This document shows positions 7,943 through 14,251 of a stretch of DNA of 14,317 bases, in pieces. Below the pieces are notes generated by a model, which was given only the letters and a program-made list of their open reading frames with translations, was not told where the DNA came from and did not search any database. The translations under genes were made by a program, and so were the position numbers. Location of the stretch: the NCBI GenBank assembly GCA_937124525.1, contig CAKZLA010000026.1:1-14317 (forward strand). Direction: 5' to 3'. Source of the DNA: an uncultured Desulfobacterium sp. Its GTDB lineage: Bacteria; Desulfobacterota; Desulfobacteria; Desulfobacterales; Desulfobacteraceae. Every line of letters starts with the position of its first letter. Positions within the stretch are counted from its first letter, which is position 1.

Positions 7943-8202
7943 GCCCTAAAAATACTTTTTTTGTTGACATATGGAAAGCGTTTTTGCCCATATTAATTTC
8001 AAGGACCTTTTAATTCGATGAAGTCTGCATACCACGATGCAATCCTTTGGTCTGCCCATGGCAGTTATTGAGCATTTCTATCATAGTTATAAAATTCATG
8101 AGAACTAACGATTTGCCATGATGATTCTCCCCCAGGTAATATACAAAATACTACCATGACTGAAAGTACCCTTTTAAAAATCAAAAACAAGGAATAATTC
8201 AC
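7943..8202. other. Upstream region of the rhodanese gene
   Basis: No gene seen. A plus-strand TTGACA (7964-7969) lacks a well-placed -10. A TATAAA-like element lies near 8090. No operator or structured RNA was recognised. Confidence 0.3.
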
Positions 8203-8622
8203 ATGAAAACGTTCATCTTGATCATCACGGCTTCTTTTCTGGTCGCTTCTTCCGCCCTGGCTTCAAATTACAATTTTATATCTCCGGAAAAGACAAAAAC
8301 CTGGATTGAAACCCAGGCCCCGGTCACAATCGTGGATATCCAGGTCAAAGAAGAGTTCGTGTCCCACCACCTGCCCGATTCCATAGCCACCTATGCCTAT
8401 CCTGTAAAAAGCAAGGAAGAAAAGGCCAGGCTCGATGATGTTGTCGCGGTGTCTATTGCCAAAGGGAACCCTGTCATAGTGGTCTGTCCCCGAGGTGGAG
8501 GAGGTGCCAAGCGCTGCTATGATTACATGAAATCCCAAAGTGTGCCCGAAGACAAATTGCTGATCCTAAAGGGCGGTATCGCCGGTTGGCCTTACAAGGA
8601 CCTTCTGAAGTCCGGCAAATAA
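8203..8622 (+). CDS. Periplasmic rhodanese-like domain protein
   Basis: 139 residues. A signal peptide (about 1-20, ending Ala-Leu-Ala) predicts export to the periplasm. The remainder is one rhodanese domain: V-D-I-Q-x-x-x-E-F near residue 44, the active-site loop with Cys95 (V-V-C-P-R-G-G-G-G), and the closing motif L-K-G-G-I-A-G-W at 112-119. Rhodaneses carry a sulfane sulfur on that cysteine; the loop here is glycine-rich and lacks the usual Arg at its end, so the substrate may differ from thiosulfate. AAGGAA precedes the ATG. It stands just upstream of the receptor gene on the same strand but is separated by a promoter and leader, so a shared role is only a guess. Confidence 0.88.
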   Translation: MKTFILIITASFLVASSALASNYNFISPEKTKTWIETQAPVTIVDIQVKEEFVSHHLPDSIATYAYPVKSKEEKARLDDVVAVSIAKGNPVIVVCPRGGGGAKRCYDYMKSQSVPEDKLLILKGGIAGWPYKDLLKSGK

Positions 8623-8667
8623 AGGGGAAAAACGTCTGCCGCAAATCCATGGGCAGGCGCAACACTT

Positions 8668-8817
8668 CTACCTGAATAAACACATCAAGTGCTCTAAACC
8701 GATGTCAAGCACTGCCAGACCCATTGCCGTGTAATCAAATCTCGTACGAGGCACCAAGGCTGATACCAGCCCTGCTCCCACGCCCAGGCAGAGTGCAATA
8801 AATTCTTGCAGCAGCAA
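8668..8817 (-). CDS. Possible 49-residue hydrophobic protein
   Basis: A short minus-strand frame starts with TTG at 8817, preceded by AGGAA at a good distance, and ends with TAG at 8668. The product has a hydrophobic segment (A-L-C-L-G-V-G-A-G-L-V-S-A-L-V) and a second moderately hydrophobic stretch, so it could be a small membrane protein or the remnant of a larger one. I do not recognise a family. It lies antisense to the gap between the rhodanese gene and the receptor leader, which otherwise holds nothing I can identify. Confidence 0.25.
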   Translation of the reverse strand: MLLQEFIALCLGVGAGLVSALVPRTRFDYTAMGLAVLDIGLEHLMCLFR

Positions 8818-8852
8818 TACTGTATTCCTGCAAAAAAACTTGACTTTTTTAT

Positions 8853-8883
8853 TTGAGAATATTAGTTAGCACATGCTTATAAC
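8853..8883 (+). promoter_or_regulatory. Candidate promoter of the receptor leader
   Basis: TTGAGA (8853-8858) and TATAAC (8878-8883) are near-consensus boxes with a rather long 19-base spacer; a TG lies just before the -10. The predicted start falls at the first leader hairpin (8889). A TTGACT at 8840 is an alternative -35 but lacks a good partner. Confidence 0.45.
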
Positions 8884-8888
8884 ATTTT

Positions 8889-9084
8889 CGGCAGAAGCCG
8901 TTTAAGGGGTGAAAGGGTTACCTTATGAGTTCGTCTGGTTAAAAGACCGTTTAAAGGTCTGAAAACCAAAACCGGGAGTATTAATTCCCGGCAACAAAAA
9001 TTGTTGTAGCACTAACTGAAGCCTGGAAGGCTTCCAAGGATAGGGAATTTATCCATGGAAGCCTTTCAGGCTTTTGTCGTTTTG
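8889..9084 (+). ncRNA. Structured leader RNA ending in an attenuator terminator
   Basis: A run of closely packed stems precedes the receptor gene: CGGC/GCCG with an AGAA loop (8889-8900); AAGG/CCTT (8904-8924); a two-part stem GGTT-AGACC / GGTCT-AACC (8937-8967); CCGGGA/TCCCGG (8972-8991); CAACAA/TTGTTG (8992-9006). They are followed by the terminator at 9021-9071. This is the layout of a cis-regulatory leader or riboswitch acting by transcription attenuation. I could not match it to the cobalamin, TPP, FMN, lysine, Mn or c-di-GMP aptamers from memory, so the ligand is unknown. Confidence 0.55.
9021..9084 (+). terminator. Strong intrinsic terminator ahead of the receptor gene
   Basis: A 16-bp stem (9021-9036 with 9056-9071, one G-T pair) extends inward by GGATA/TATCC and is followed by TTTTGTCGTTTT. 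It ends about 60 bases before the receptor's start codon and has no gene just before it, so it most likely controls the receptor. Confidence 0.8.
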
Positions 9085-9146
9085 AGATTTAATTTTTCAG
9101 ACTAAATTTCAAAAAAAAATTAACCTTAAAGGGAGAGAAAAGGAGA

Positions 9147-11267
9147 ATGGTACAGATGAAAAAAAAGTTTATTTTTACCACATTTTTGGTGTTGCTAATG
9201 ACCGGGACAGTCCTGTCCAATGAAAACAAAATTTCGGACAAATCGTCGGAGGATACTTATGAATTGGAGGAGATAAGGGTTACGGCCCAGAATGTCAAAC
9301 TCAGCCCCAACAAAACCGAAGTTTTCATGGACGATTACAATATTGCAGGGCAGTCAACCAATGTACTGGATATTCTCAAAGATCGGGCAACCATTGATTT
9401 CAGAGGAGAAAGCGACCTGGTTCCCGAGTCCGACAGTATCCAGATGAGGGGGTTTGACGTTCGTCAATTTCTGGTATCAGTGGATGGTCTGGTCATTCAA
9501 AAAACCGGTGGCTGGTGGGGGACCCATTATGTGGACTTCGGCATGATCCCCCTTTCTCTTGTGGAGAGCATTGAATTTATTTCAGGCCCCCATTCCGCAC
9601 TTTATGATGGTAAAAGCTTTGGAGGTGTCATTAATTTTAAAACCAAAGAGCCGGTTTTTTATGAAACACCACAATTTGAAGGCAGTCTCTCCACAAGTTT
9701 CAGGAGTTATAACACCCAAAATCAAAGGGTGGAACTCAACGGTGGGAAAGGCGGTTTGAACTTAGGTTTCAGTTACGAAAAATACCATACCGATGGATAT
9801 TTGAGAAACAATGAAGCAGATATAGATACTGTAACCGGAAGGCTGGGTTACAAACTGCCATCGGGCGGCTATATACGTCTGACCGGCACGTACAGCGACC
9901 TTGAGCGGGAAATTCCCTGTGCCAATGATTCTGACCAGGATGACTATGATAATGATTATCCCGTGGTTAAAGTAAAGGATGTCTCTCCCAGGTGGCGAAA
10001 TCCTGATGATGACAGCAGGAGAGATTATGATGGTCACTCCGTTCGTTTTGATTTTAAGCAGCCATCCTCCATGGGAACATGGTCTCTTGGGGCATATTAT
10101 ACGGATGAGGGACAATCCTACCACCGCAATGGTTTTGATTACAGCTCCTATACAACCAATTATGTCTCCTATGGGGCTTTGGTGAAAAACGAATTCAATA
10201 TTTCGGACAATCATCAAATCACCGTAGGCATGGACACGGCCCACCTGTATCAGAAATATTCAGAACAAATAGTTGAAACATGGGCCGGATATCTCCAGGA
10301 TAAATGGCAGATCATTCCCCGTCTCTCCTGGACGGCCGGTCTGAGGTACGAGAATATTGATGTCTGGTGGGACAATTGGTGGGAACCCTCCGACACCTAT
10401 CCCGACGGGGCATACAAAGATCCTTCCCACTCCTCAACCCATGTGAAACGAAATTATACTGAATTGGCTCCCAAATCCTTTCTCACCTACCAGTTGGACG
10501 ACCTTGCTTTATGGCTCAGGGATACATCCGTCTCCCTGGGTGTCAGCAAAATATGGAGTCCCAGGGACTACTGCGAAGTTTGCAGCTGGGGGTCGGGTGT
10601 TGAAATTGATCCCACCCATGGGATTGGATATGATGTGGTGTTTACCAGAAGATTGTGGAGTAATATTTTCCTTAACGTGGATATTTCCCATTATGAGTTT
10701 AAGGATTACGGTATCTGGGCAAATGCGGCCACGGATTATTTTAAAGAGGCCCTTTGGGGACGACGAATGGTGGAACTCGAGGATGTCCACAAGGACGGCG
10801 TGGATGTGGAGCTCAACGGCAATATCCTGGACAATCTCTACTTTTATCTGAGTTATTCCTTCAATGAATGGAAATACAAAGGCCCCCACAACGGAGGACC
10901 GGAGGAGTGGGCCGACCAGGATTTGAGTGACCGGGCCAAACACCGTTTAAACGCCGGGCTTCAATACAATCTTTTTGAAAACACATTGCTGCTTCTGGAC
11001 TACAAATTCCAGGACAAACAGGTTCAGCAGGTTCTCAGCATAGTTGACGATGATCCAAGCGACCTGTATGTGAACGAGGTCAGCTTGGACAGCTACCAGG
11101 TGTTTGATTTTGCCGTGGAGCAGCAGCTGTTCAAGAATCGGTATCATCTCAAAAAGGGCACTTTGAAGCTTTACGTCAATAATCTGTTGGATGAGGAGTA
11201 CTCCAACAGTCAGGGATATCCCATGACGGATCGAACCTTTGGTGCGACCCTGAGTCTTAATTTCTAA
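9147..11267 (+). CDS. TonB-dependent outer-membrane receptor
   Basis: 706 residues. A signal peptide (about 1-24) is followed by a TonB box-like segment E-E-I-R-V-T-A (41-47), a plug domain (about 50-168, with I-Q-M-R-G-F near 98-103 and F-G-G-V-I-N-F near 158-164) and a beta-barrel ending in a C-terminal Phe. It moves a scarce nutrient across the outer membrane, powered by TonB. One loop (about 258-297) is rich in Asp, and a second bears a C-E-V-C motif (Cys476, Cys479); both could contact a metal or metal complex, but that is inference. GGGAGAG precedes this ATG; the ATG at 9156 has AGGAG at good spacing and is equally likely. The leader and terminator upstream suggest control by attenuation. 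Substrate unknown; it is not clearly BtuB. Confidence 0.92.
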   Translation: MVQMKKKFIFTTFLVLLMTGTVLSNENKISDKSSEDTYELEEIRVTAQNVKLSPNKTEVFMDDYNIAGQSTNVLDILKDRATIDFRGESDLVPESDSIQMRGFDVRQFLVSVDGLVIQKTGGWWGTHYVDFGMIPLSLVESIEFISGPHSALYDGKSFGGVINFKTKEPVFYETPQFEGSLSTSFRSYNTQNQRVELNGGKGGLNLGFSYEKYHTDGYLRNNEADIDTVTGRLGYKLPSGGYIRLTGTYSDLEREIPCANDSDQDDYDNDYPVVKVKDVSPRWRNPDDDSRRDYDGHSVRFDFKQPSSMGTWSLGAYYTDEGQSYHRNGFDYSSYTTNYVSYGALVKNEFNISDNHQITVGMDTAHLYQKYSEQIVETWAGYLQDKWQIIPRLSWTAGLRYENIDVWWDNWWEPSDTYPDGAYKDPSHSSTHVKRNYTELAPKSFLTYQLDDLALWLRDTSVSLGVSKIWSPRDYCEVCSWGSGVEIDPTHGIGYDVVFTRRLWSNIFLNVDISHYEFKDYGIWANAATDYFKEALWGRRMVELEDVHKDGVDVELNGNILDNLYFYLSYSFNEWKYKGPHNGGPEEWADQDLSDRAKHRLNAGLQYNLFENTLLLLDYKFQDKQVQQVLSIVDDDPSDLYVNEVSLDSYQVFDFAVEQQLFKNRYHLKKGTLKLYVNNLLDEEYSNSQGYPMTDRTFGATLSLNF

Positions 11268-11395
11268 GCGGCACGGCCAGCATGCCACTGAGTGAGGTCA
11301 CAAAAAATGATGGAAAAGCATGCATCCGGCTGTAACGAATGGTGAAATATCCAAAGTAGTGTAAGGCTTGTGTTATTGGCACTTTTGTTGATGCT

Positions 11396-11444
11396 CAATT
11401 TTTTCCAGGTCGTTGTCGCCAGTCGGCTTCCCTGGAAAAAATTG
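11396..11444. repeat. Perfect 14-bp inverted repeat after the receptor gene
   Basis: Arms CAATTTTTTCCAGG (11396-11409) and CCTGGAAAAAATTG (11431-11444) are separated by 21 bases. It is about 130 bases past the receptor's stop. It could help end transcription between the receptor and the opposing cassette genes, although the T run sits within the stem rather than after it. Confidence 0.6.
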
Positions 11445-11552
11445 CACGACATGATCATGTACCCACACCCGGGCGGCGTTGAAATGAAAGACGGTCTGAA
11501 AGACCAATACCGCCGGGCGATTATTTTGATGAGGCCGATCAGATCATCTGCC

Positions 11553-11654
11553 GCCGTGAACGTCTAAATGAGCTGACACAAAAGCCGCCTCTCCCTTTAA
11601 ATTTACGACAAATCGGCTCGGCTTTTGTAGTCAGCTCTATTTTTTGGTTATGGC
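11553..11654 (-). other. attC-like site of the DUF4160-DUF2442 cassette
   Basis: 102 bases. Minus strand: first half-site GCCATAAC (11647-11654) contains the stop codon of the DUF2442 gene. Inner arms GAGCTGACTACAAAAGCCG and CGGCTTTTGTGTCAGCTC pair with one unpaired base, as in attC sites. The end half-site GTTCACGGC (11553-11561) is degenerate. The arms closely match those of the higBA attC. The hairpin could be mistaken for a terminator. Confidence 0.7.
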
Positions 11655-11911
11655 CTTATATTGTTTTCGTATAAATCAGCAACAGGAAAGCATAGATCAT
11701 AATCATTCCATTCCAAATCACCCTCATTTATTTTATATTTCATAAATTCATTCCGGTTGAGATATTTTCTAATCAACGGATTTAATGAATTTGAAAGAAA
11801 GTGGCCAAAATCTATTGTTTGTTCGGTTCCGTCGTTGAAGGATAGCTTGAGCTTATGGTCACCGAGATGTTTTGCCTTTTCTATTTTTACAATCTGGCCT
11901 TCACTAATCAT
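11648..11911 (-). CDS. DUF2442 protein, partner of DUF4160
   Basis: 87 residues from the ATG at 11911. The small domain has K-L-S-F-N-D-G-T, followed by D-F-G-H-F, and near the end L-E-W-N-D-Y-D-L-C-F-P, which are typical DUF2442 features. DUF2442 proteins are commonly paired with DUF4160 in two-gene modules that resemble toxin-antitoxin systems; which is toxin or antitoxin is not settled from sequence. The start overlaps the DUF4160 stop as ATGA, with GGGAGA upstream, so translation is coupled. A longer frame from 11974 would overlap DUF4160 deeply and is rejected. The stop codon lies inside the attC half-site. Confidence 0.85.
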   Translation of the reverse strand: MISEGQIVKIEKAKHLGDHKLKLSFNDGTEQTIDFGHFLSNSLNPLIRKYLNRNEFMKYKINEGDLEWNDYDLCFPVADLYENNIRP

Positions 11912-12213
11912 TTTACTTTTCTCCCAATTTTTTCGCATTTTACTTGTTTGTGCAAAACAAAATAATCTATCCATTTTTGTACTATTTGGTCGGAATATAC
12001 ATGAATAAACTTACTGAAATTATTCAACATGTTTGGAGATAACGGTTTGCGCCCTCTTACCGTCCTGATAATAATTTCTACCACTATGCCGTTTTCAATA
12101 ATGAACTCAGCCTTTGATTCCTGCCCTTGGTACTTTCCATGAACGTGAATAGGTTCATGTTCGTTGCTGTAAAACAGAATAATAATACCAAGGTATTCGT
12201 AAATTTTTGGCAT
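11908..12213 (-). CDS. DUF4160 protein, first gene of a DUF4160-DUF2442 module
   Basis: 101 residues. The N-terminus M-P-K-I, then G-I-I-I-L-F-Y-S-N-E-H-E-P-I-H-V-H, is the DUF4160 signature with its paired histidines. The C-terminal tail is basic. The role is unproven; with the DUF2442 gene it forms a compact, translationally coupled pair like a toxin-antitoxin module, as is common in integron cassettes. GGAGAA precedes the ATG by about 10 bases and lies only a few bases from the recombination point GTTATGGC (12232-12239), so the gene starts almost at the cassette edge. Confidence 0.88.
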   Translation of the reverse strand: MPKIYEYLGIIILFYSNEHEPIHVHGKYQGQESKAEFIIENGIVVEIIIRTVRGRKPLSPNMLNNFSKFIHVYSDQIVQKWIDYFVLHKQVKCEKIGRKVK

Positions 12214-12231
12214 ATCTACTTATTTTCTCCT

Positions 12232-12468
12232 GCCATAACGCCGCAGTAAGCTGCCGAAAAAGCCGGCTACCCACTTAAGCCGGGATATTTTTAAGGCTTT
12301 TCATGTGGAAAAATTACCTGGAATCCCCAAATTTAAGGTATCCCAAGAGGCTTGATTTTAAAGCCTGTCCCGCCTTAAGTGGGTAGCCAAAAAGCCGACA
12401 CGACAGCCTTCAAATTATACGAAAACCCAACTCGGCTTTTTGGGTCAGCTTTAGTGCAATTGTTGGGC
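12232..12468 (-). other. attC-like site of the higBA cassette, split by an insertion
   Basis: Minus strand: first half-site GCCCAAC (12462-12468) fits RYYYAAC exactly and lies inside the last codons of higA; end half-site GTTATGGC is at 12232-12239. The inner arms AGCTGACCCAAAAAGCCGA and TCGGCTTTTTCGGCAGCT pair with one unpaired base. The site is 237 bases long but becomes 105 when the 124-bp insertion and one target copy are removed, a normal attC length. Confidence 0.75.
12265..12388. mobile_element. 124-bp MITE-like element with target duplication
   Basis: The ends are 22-bp inverted repeats, 20 of 22 identical, starting GGCTACCCACTTAAG (12265-12286 and 12367-12388). Directly outside each end is the same 8-bp sequence AAAAAGCC (12257-12264 and 12389-12396), a target-site duplication. 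There is no room for a transposase, so this is a non-autonomous element moved by one encoded elsewhere. An 8-bp duplication is known for several IS families; I cannot tell which. It inserted into the attC stem of the higBA cassette. Confidence 0.85.
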
Positions 12469-12762
12469 AACATGCCCAGACCAAGGCTTAATTCTCATTA
12501 TTACATTATTCAAAGTACGTTCTGCAACTTCAGTATCGTATGCTACTTGAGCACGTAACCAGTAGCCATTGGACAAGCCAAAAAAACGACATAACCTTAA
12601 ATCGGTATCTGCTGTGATCGAACGTTTCCCTAAGACAATTTTACTAATACGCTGAGCGGGAACGTCAATTTCTTTGGCTAAACGATATTGGCTAATCCCC
12701 ATAGGTTTGAGAAACTCTTCCGAGAGAATCTCGCCAGGAGTGATAGGTTTAAGTTTGTTCAT
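12451..12762 (-). CDS. higA: HigA-family antitoxin (XRE helix-turn-helix)
   Basis: 103 residues. It starts with P-I-T-P-G-E-I-L-S-E-E-F-L, then a helix-turn-helix (I-S-Q-Y-R-L-A-K-E-I-D-V-P and R-I-S-K-I-V-L-G-K-R-S-I-T) and the HigA ending D-T-x-L-R-L-x-R-F-F-G-L-S-x-x-Y-W. HigA neutralises HigB and usually represses the operon. It follows higB by 12 bases with GAGGAAA overlapping the higB stop. About the last 4 residues are coded by the start of the attC site, since the GCCCAAC half-site lies within the codons for V-A-Q-Q. The likely operator is the palindrome at 13067-13081. Confidence 0.93.
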   Translation of the reverse strand: MNKLKPITPGEILSEEFLKPMGISQYRLAKEIDVPAQRISKIVLGKRSITADTDLRLCRFFGLSNGYWLRAQVAYDTEVAERTLNNVIMRIKPWSGHVAQQLH

Positions 12763-12774
12763 AATAAATTTTCC

Positions 12775-13056
12775 TCAGTGGTAATCAACTATTTCCACAT
12801 CTTCCGCACCTGCATTCGTCCAATAAAAGCAAATACGCCATTGGTCGTTAATGCGGATACTGTGTTGACCTGAACGATCACCCTTGAGTATTATTTCAAG
12901 GCGATTTCCAGGCGGAACTCTTAAATCTTCAAGCTGATTAGCAATTTCAAGTTGCCGCAGCTTACGTCGTGCAACATTTTCAATATTTACAAATCGCTTG
13001 ACACGTTGACCTTTTGAGAGTGTTTTTGTGTATTTACATTTAAAAGATCTTATCAT
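12775..13056 (-). CDS. higB: HigB-family toxin (RelE superfamily mRNA interferase)
   Basis: 93 residues with the HigB pattern: M-I-R-S-F-K-C-K at the start, basic central helices, L-K-G-D-R-S-G-Q-H-S-I-R-I-N-D-Q-W-R-I-C-F-Y-W, and the ending V-E-I-V-D-Y-H. HigB toxins of this kind cut mRNA on the ribosome and are blocked by HigA, encoded next. The operon has toxin first, as is usual for higBA. No Shine-Dalgarno precedes the ATG, and the predicted transcription start is at or next to the A of the ATG, so the message may be leaderless. Confidence 0.93.
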   Translation of the reverse strand: MIRSFKCKYTKTLSKGQRVKRFVNIENVARRKLRQLEIANQLEDLRVPPGNRLEIILKGDRSGQHSIRINDQWRICFYWTNAGAEDVEIVDYH

Positions 13057-13062
13057 GTTTAT

Positions 13063-13091
13063 ATAGTAACGCGTGGCGTTATTAATGTCAA
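13063..13091 (-). promoter_or_regulatory. higBA promoter with palindromic operator
   Basis: Minus strand: TTGACA (13086-13091), 17-base spacer, TACTAT (13063-13068). A perfect inverted repeat TAACGC-N3-GCGTTA (13067-13081) overlaps the upstream edge of the -10. It is a good candidate HigA operator, giving autorepression. The promoter sits within the first 50 bases of the cassette, so it travels with it. Confidence 0.75.
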
Positions 13092-13105
13092 GCGTGACTA
13101 CGGAT

Positions 13106-13232
13106 GCCCAACGGGGAGCTGAGGGGCCGGGCTTTTAAACCCAAAAAGCTCGGATAAAAGGTAAAGTTTCCTGAACCACATACTTTCCAAAACGCCGCGC
13201 AGGTAGCCCGGTCCCTCTCCAGCGTTTGGTTA
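13106..13232 (-). other. attC-like site of the HEPN-like cassette
   Basis: 127 bases, similar in size and start to Vibrio VCR repeats. Minus strand: TAACCAAACG (13223-13232), containing the gene's stop codon, opens the site; GTTGGGC (13106-13112) fits GTTRRRY and closes it. The arms GAGGGACCGGGCT and AGCCCGGCCCCTC pair at 12 of 13 positions. Its arms differ from the two attC sites to the left, so this cassette has a different origin. Confidence 0.7.
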
Positions 13233-14204
13233 TACTTCTTTTGTGTATTCTCCATCAATCTCTTTAGCAATTTCGATAAAATGGGGGTGTTTTTCTCGAA
13301 TGTAAAAGAGGTATATTCTTGCATCTCTTTCGGTCAGGGTTTTATTTTCTCCCGATAGGAAGGATTTTAAAATGCTGATAGCATGTTTATATTGTTCCAA
13401 ATCGTATTCGATAGATTCATTCAGCTCATTTCTTTCTGTTAAGGCATTTTCATATTCAAAATAAGTTTTTTCGATTGATTCCAGCATTTTTAAACCAAAA
13501 TGGCCATGGTGTGGTGTCGAGGTGGAGTAGATTCCTTCGGCAACTTTTGAAAATTGATACCCCATTGAGGAATGAAAAATGTCTATGATAAGTTTATTTT
13601 GGAATTTTTCTCGATGCATTCTATCGGCCTCAATTAATTTGGTAGATATGAGTTTGTAGCTTTTTTCAATTTCATTAAGCTGAGTCGTTAAAATGGAAAG
13701 TAAGTCAACATCTATGAATTCATCCCTGCTCCCCTCTGAAGACCGTAAAAGTGTGAAACCATATTTTGATAGAGTGATTCTTGAAATATAATTGTAAAAA
13801 ACAGTTCCACGAACTTTATTTTTAGTAGGATGCCCTATTGATGCATTTCTTAATGCACGAACTTTTTTAAGCTGTTCATTTATTTTAAAGTCTATTCCAA
13901 ATGCTTCTGAAAGATGCTTCACAGCATCCTGTTGGATAAAAAGAGATTGTAATAAACCATATGTGTAAATGTATTTTAAACCATCGTTTTCAGGGTAATC
14001 AGATGTCAAATATTCTTCAATAGAAAGAGTCGTGTCCCCAGTGGTGTCCAGAGAACTGCATATTTGATTCCAATTATCCAAATCCTGCAACAAATCGGTT
14101 TGGTATATAGTTGTGTTAATATACTTTCGAACAATATTTTCTTCTGATGATATTTTATGGAGTGATGAAATTAAATCTTGGACTATTTTATCTTTTTCAC
14201 TCAT
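13230..14204 (-). CDS. Helical cassette protein with HEPN-like R-x5-H motif
   Basis: 324 residues from the ATG at 14204 (AGGAAC upstream). A 351-codon frame from 14285 is rejected because its extra N-terminus reads through the preceding cassette boundary. The protein is mostly alpha-helical, has no signal peptide and ends with a charged coiled-coil-like part (about 240-320). At 119-125 R-N-A-S-I-G-H-P resembles the R-N-x(n)-H motif of HEPN nucleases, which occur in phage-defence and toxin systems. I do not know a named family, so the nuclease idea is inference from this motif and from the cassette setting. Its stop codon lies in the first attC half-site. Confidence 0.7.
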   Translation of the reverse strand: MSEKDKIVQDLISSLHKISSEENIVRKYINTTIYQTDLLQDLDNWNQICSSLDTTGDTTLSIEEYLTSDYPENDGLKYIYTYGLLQSLFIQQDAVKHLSEAFGIDFKINEQLKKVRALRNASIGHPTKNKVRGTVFYNYISRITLSKYGFTLLRSSEGSRDEFIDVDLLSILTTQLNEIEKSYKLISTKLIEADRMHREKFQNKLIIDIFHSSMGYQFSKVAEGIYSTSTPHHGHFGLKMLESIEKTYFEYENALTERNELNESIEYDLEQYKHAISILKSFLSGENKTLTERDARIYLFYIREKHPHFIEIAKEIDGEYTKEV

Positions 14205-14224
14205 TTGGATAGTTCCTGCATAAA

Positions 14225-14251
14225 GTATAACTAATAGCGTAACTAATAGCG
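14225..14251 (-). repeat. Tandem 12-bp repeat at the edge of the HEPN-like cassette
   Basis: Two direct copies of TAACTAATAGCG (14228-14251). On the minus strand GTATAAC/GTTATAC (14225-14231) looks like the end half-site of the attC of the next cassette to the right, and the GC-rich arm at 14255-14285 fits its stem. The repeat duplicates part of the cleavage region. Confidence 0.5.

Larger units (their letters stand above)
11307..11674 (+). pseudogene. Probable broken gene for a small two-helix membrane protein
   Basis: Starting at ATG 11307 (GTGAGG upstream), the frame reads 12 codons, meets TGA at 11343-11345, then continues in the same frame with a hydrophobic helix (V-R-L-V-L-L-A-L-L-L-M) and a hydrophilic segment. 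At about 11519 the protein-like reading shifts to another frame (D-Y-F-D-E-A-D-Q), as if one base had been lost, and runs to TAA at 11672-11674, crossing the attC repeat of the next cassette. A nonsense codon plus a frameshift suggests decay. An alternative intact but short frame (11370-11567, 65 codons) exists. I recognise no family. A perfect inverted repeat lies inside at 11396-11444. Confidence 0.35.

Noticed and set aside
8851..8875. Possible Fur box before the receptor leader
   Set aside because: Only partial agreement with the GATAAT hexamer pattern.
11343..11345. In-frame TGA as selenocysteine codon
   Set aside because: No selenoprotein context around it and a frameshift follows in the same frame, so decay is the simpler reading.
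11553..11654. Intrinsic terminator for the receptor gene
   Set aside because: The hairpin is shared in sequence with the higBA attC and contains the half-sites and stop codon expected of a cassette repeat, so attC explains it better, though it may also stop transcription.
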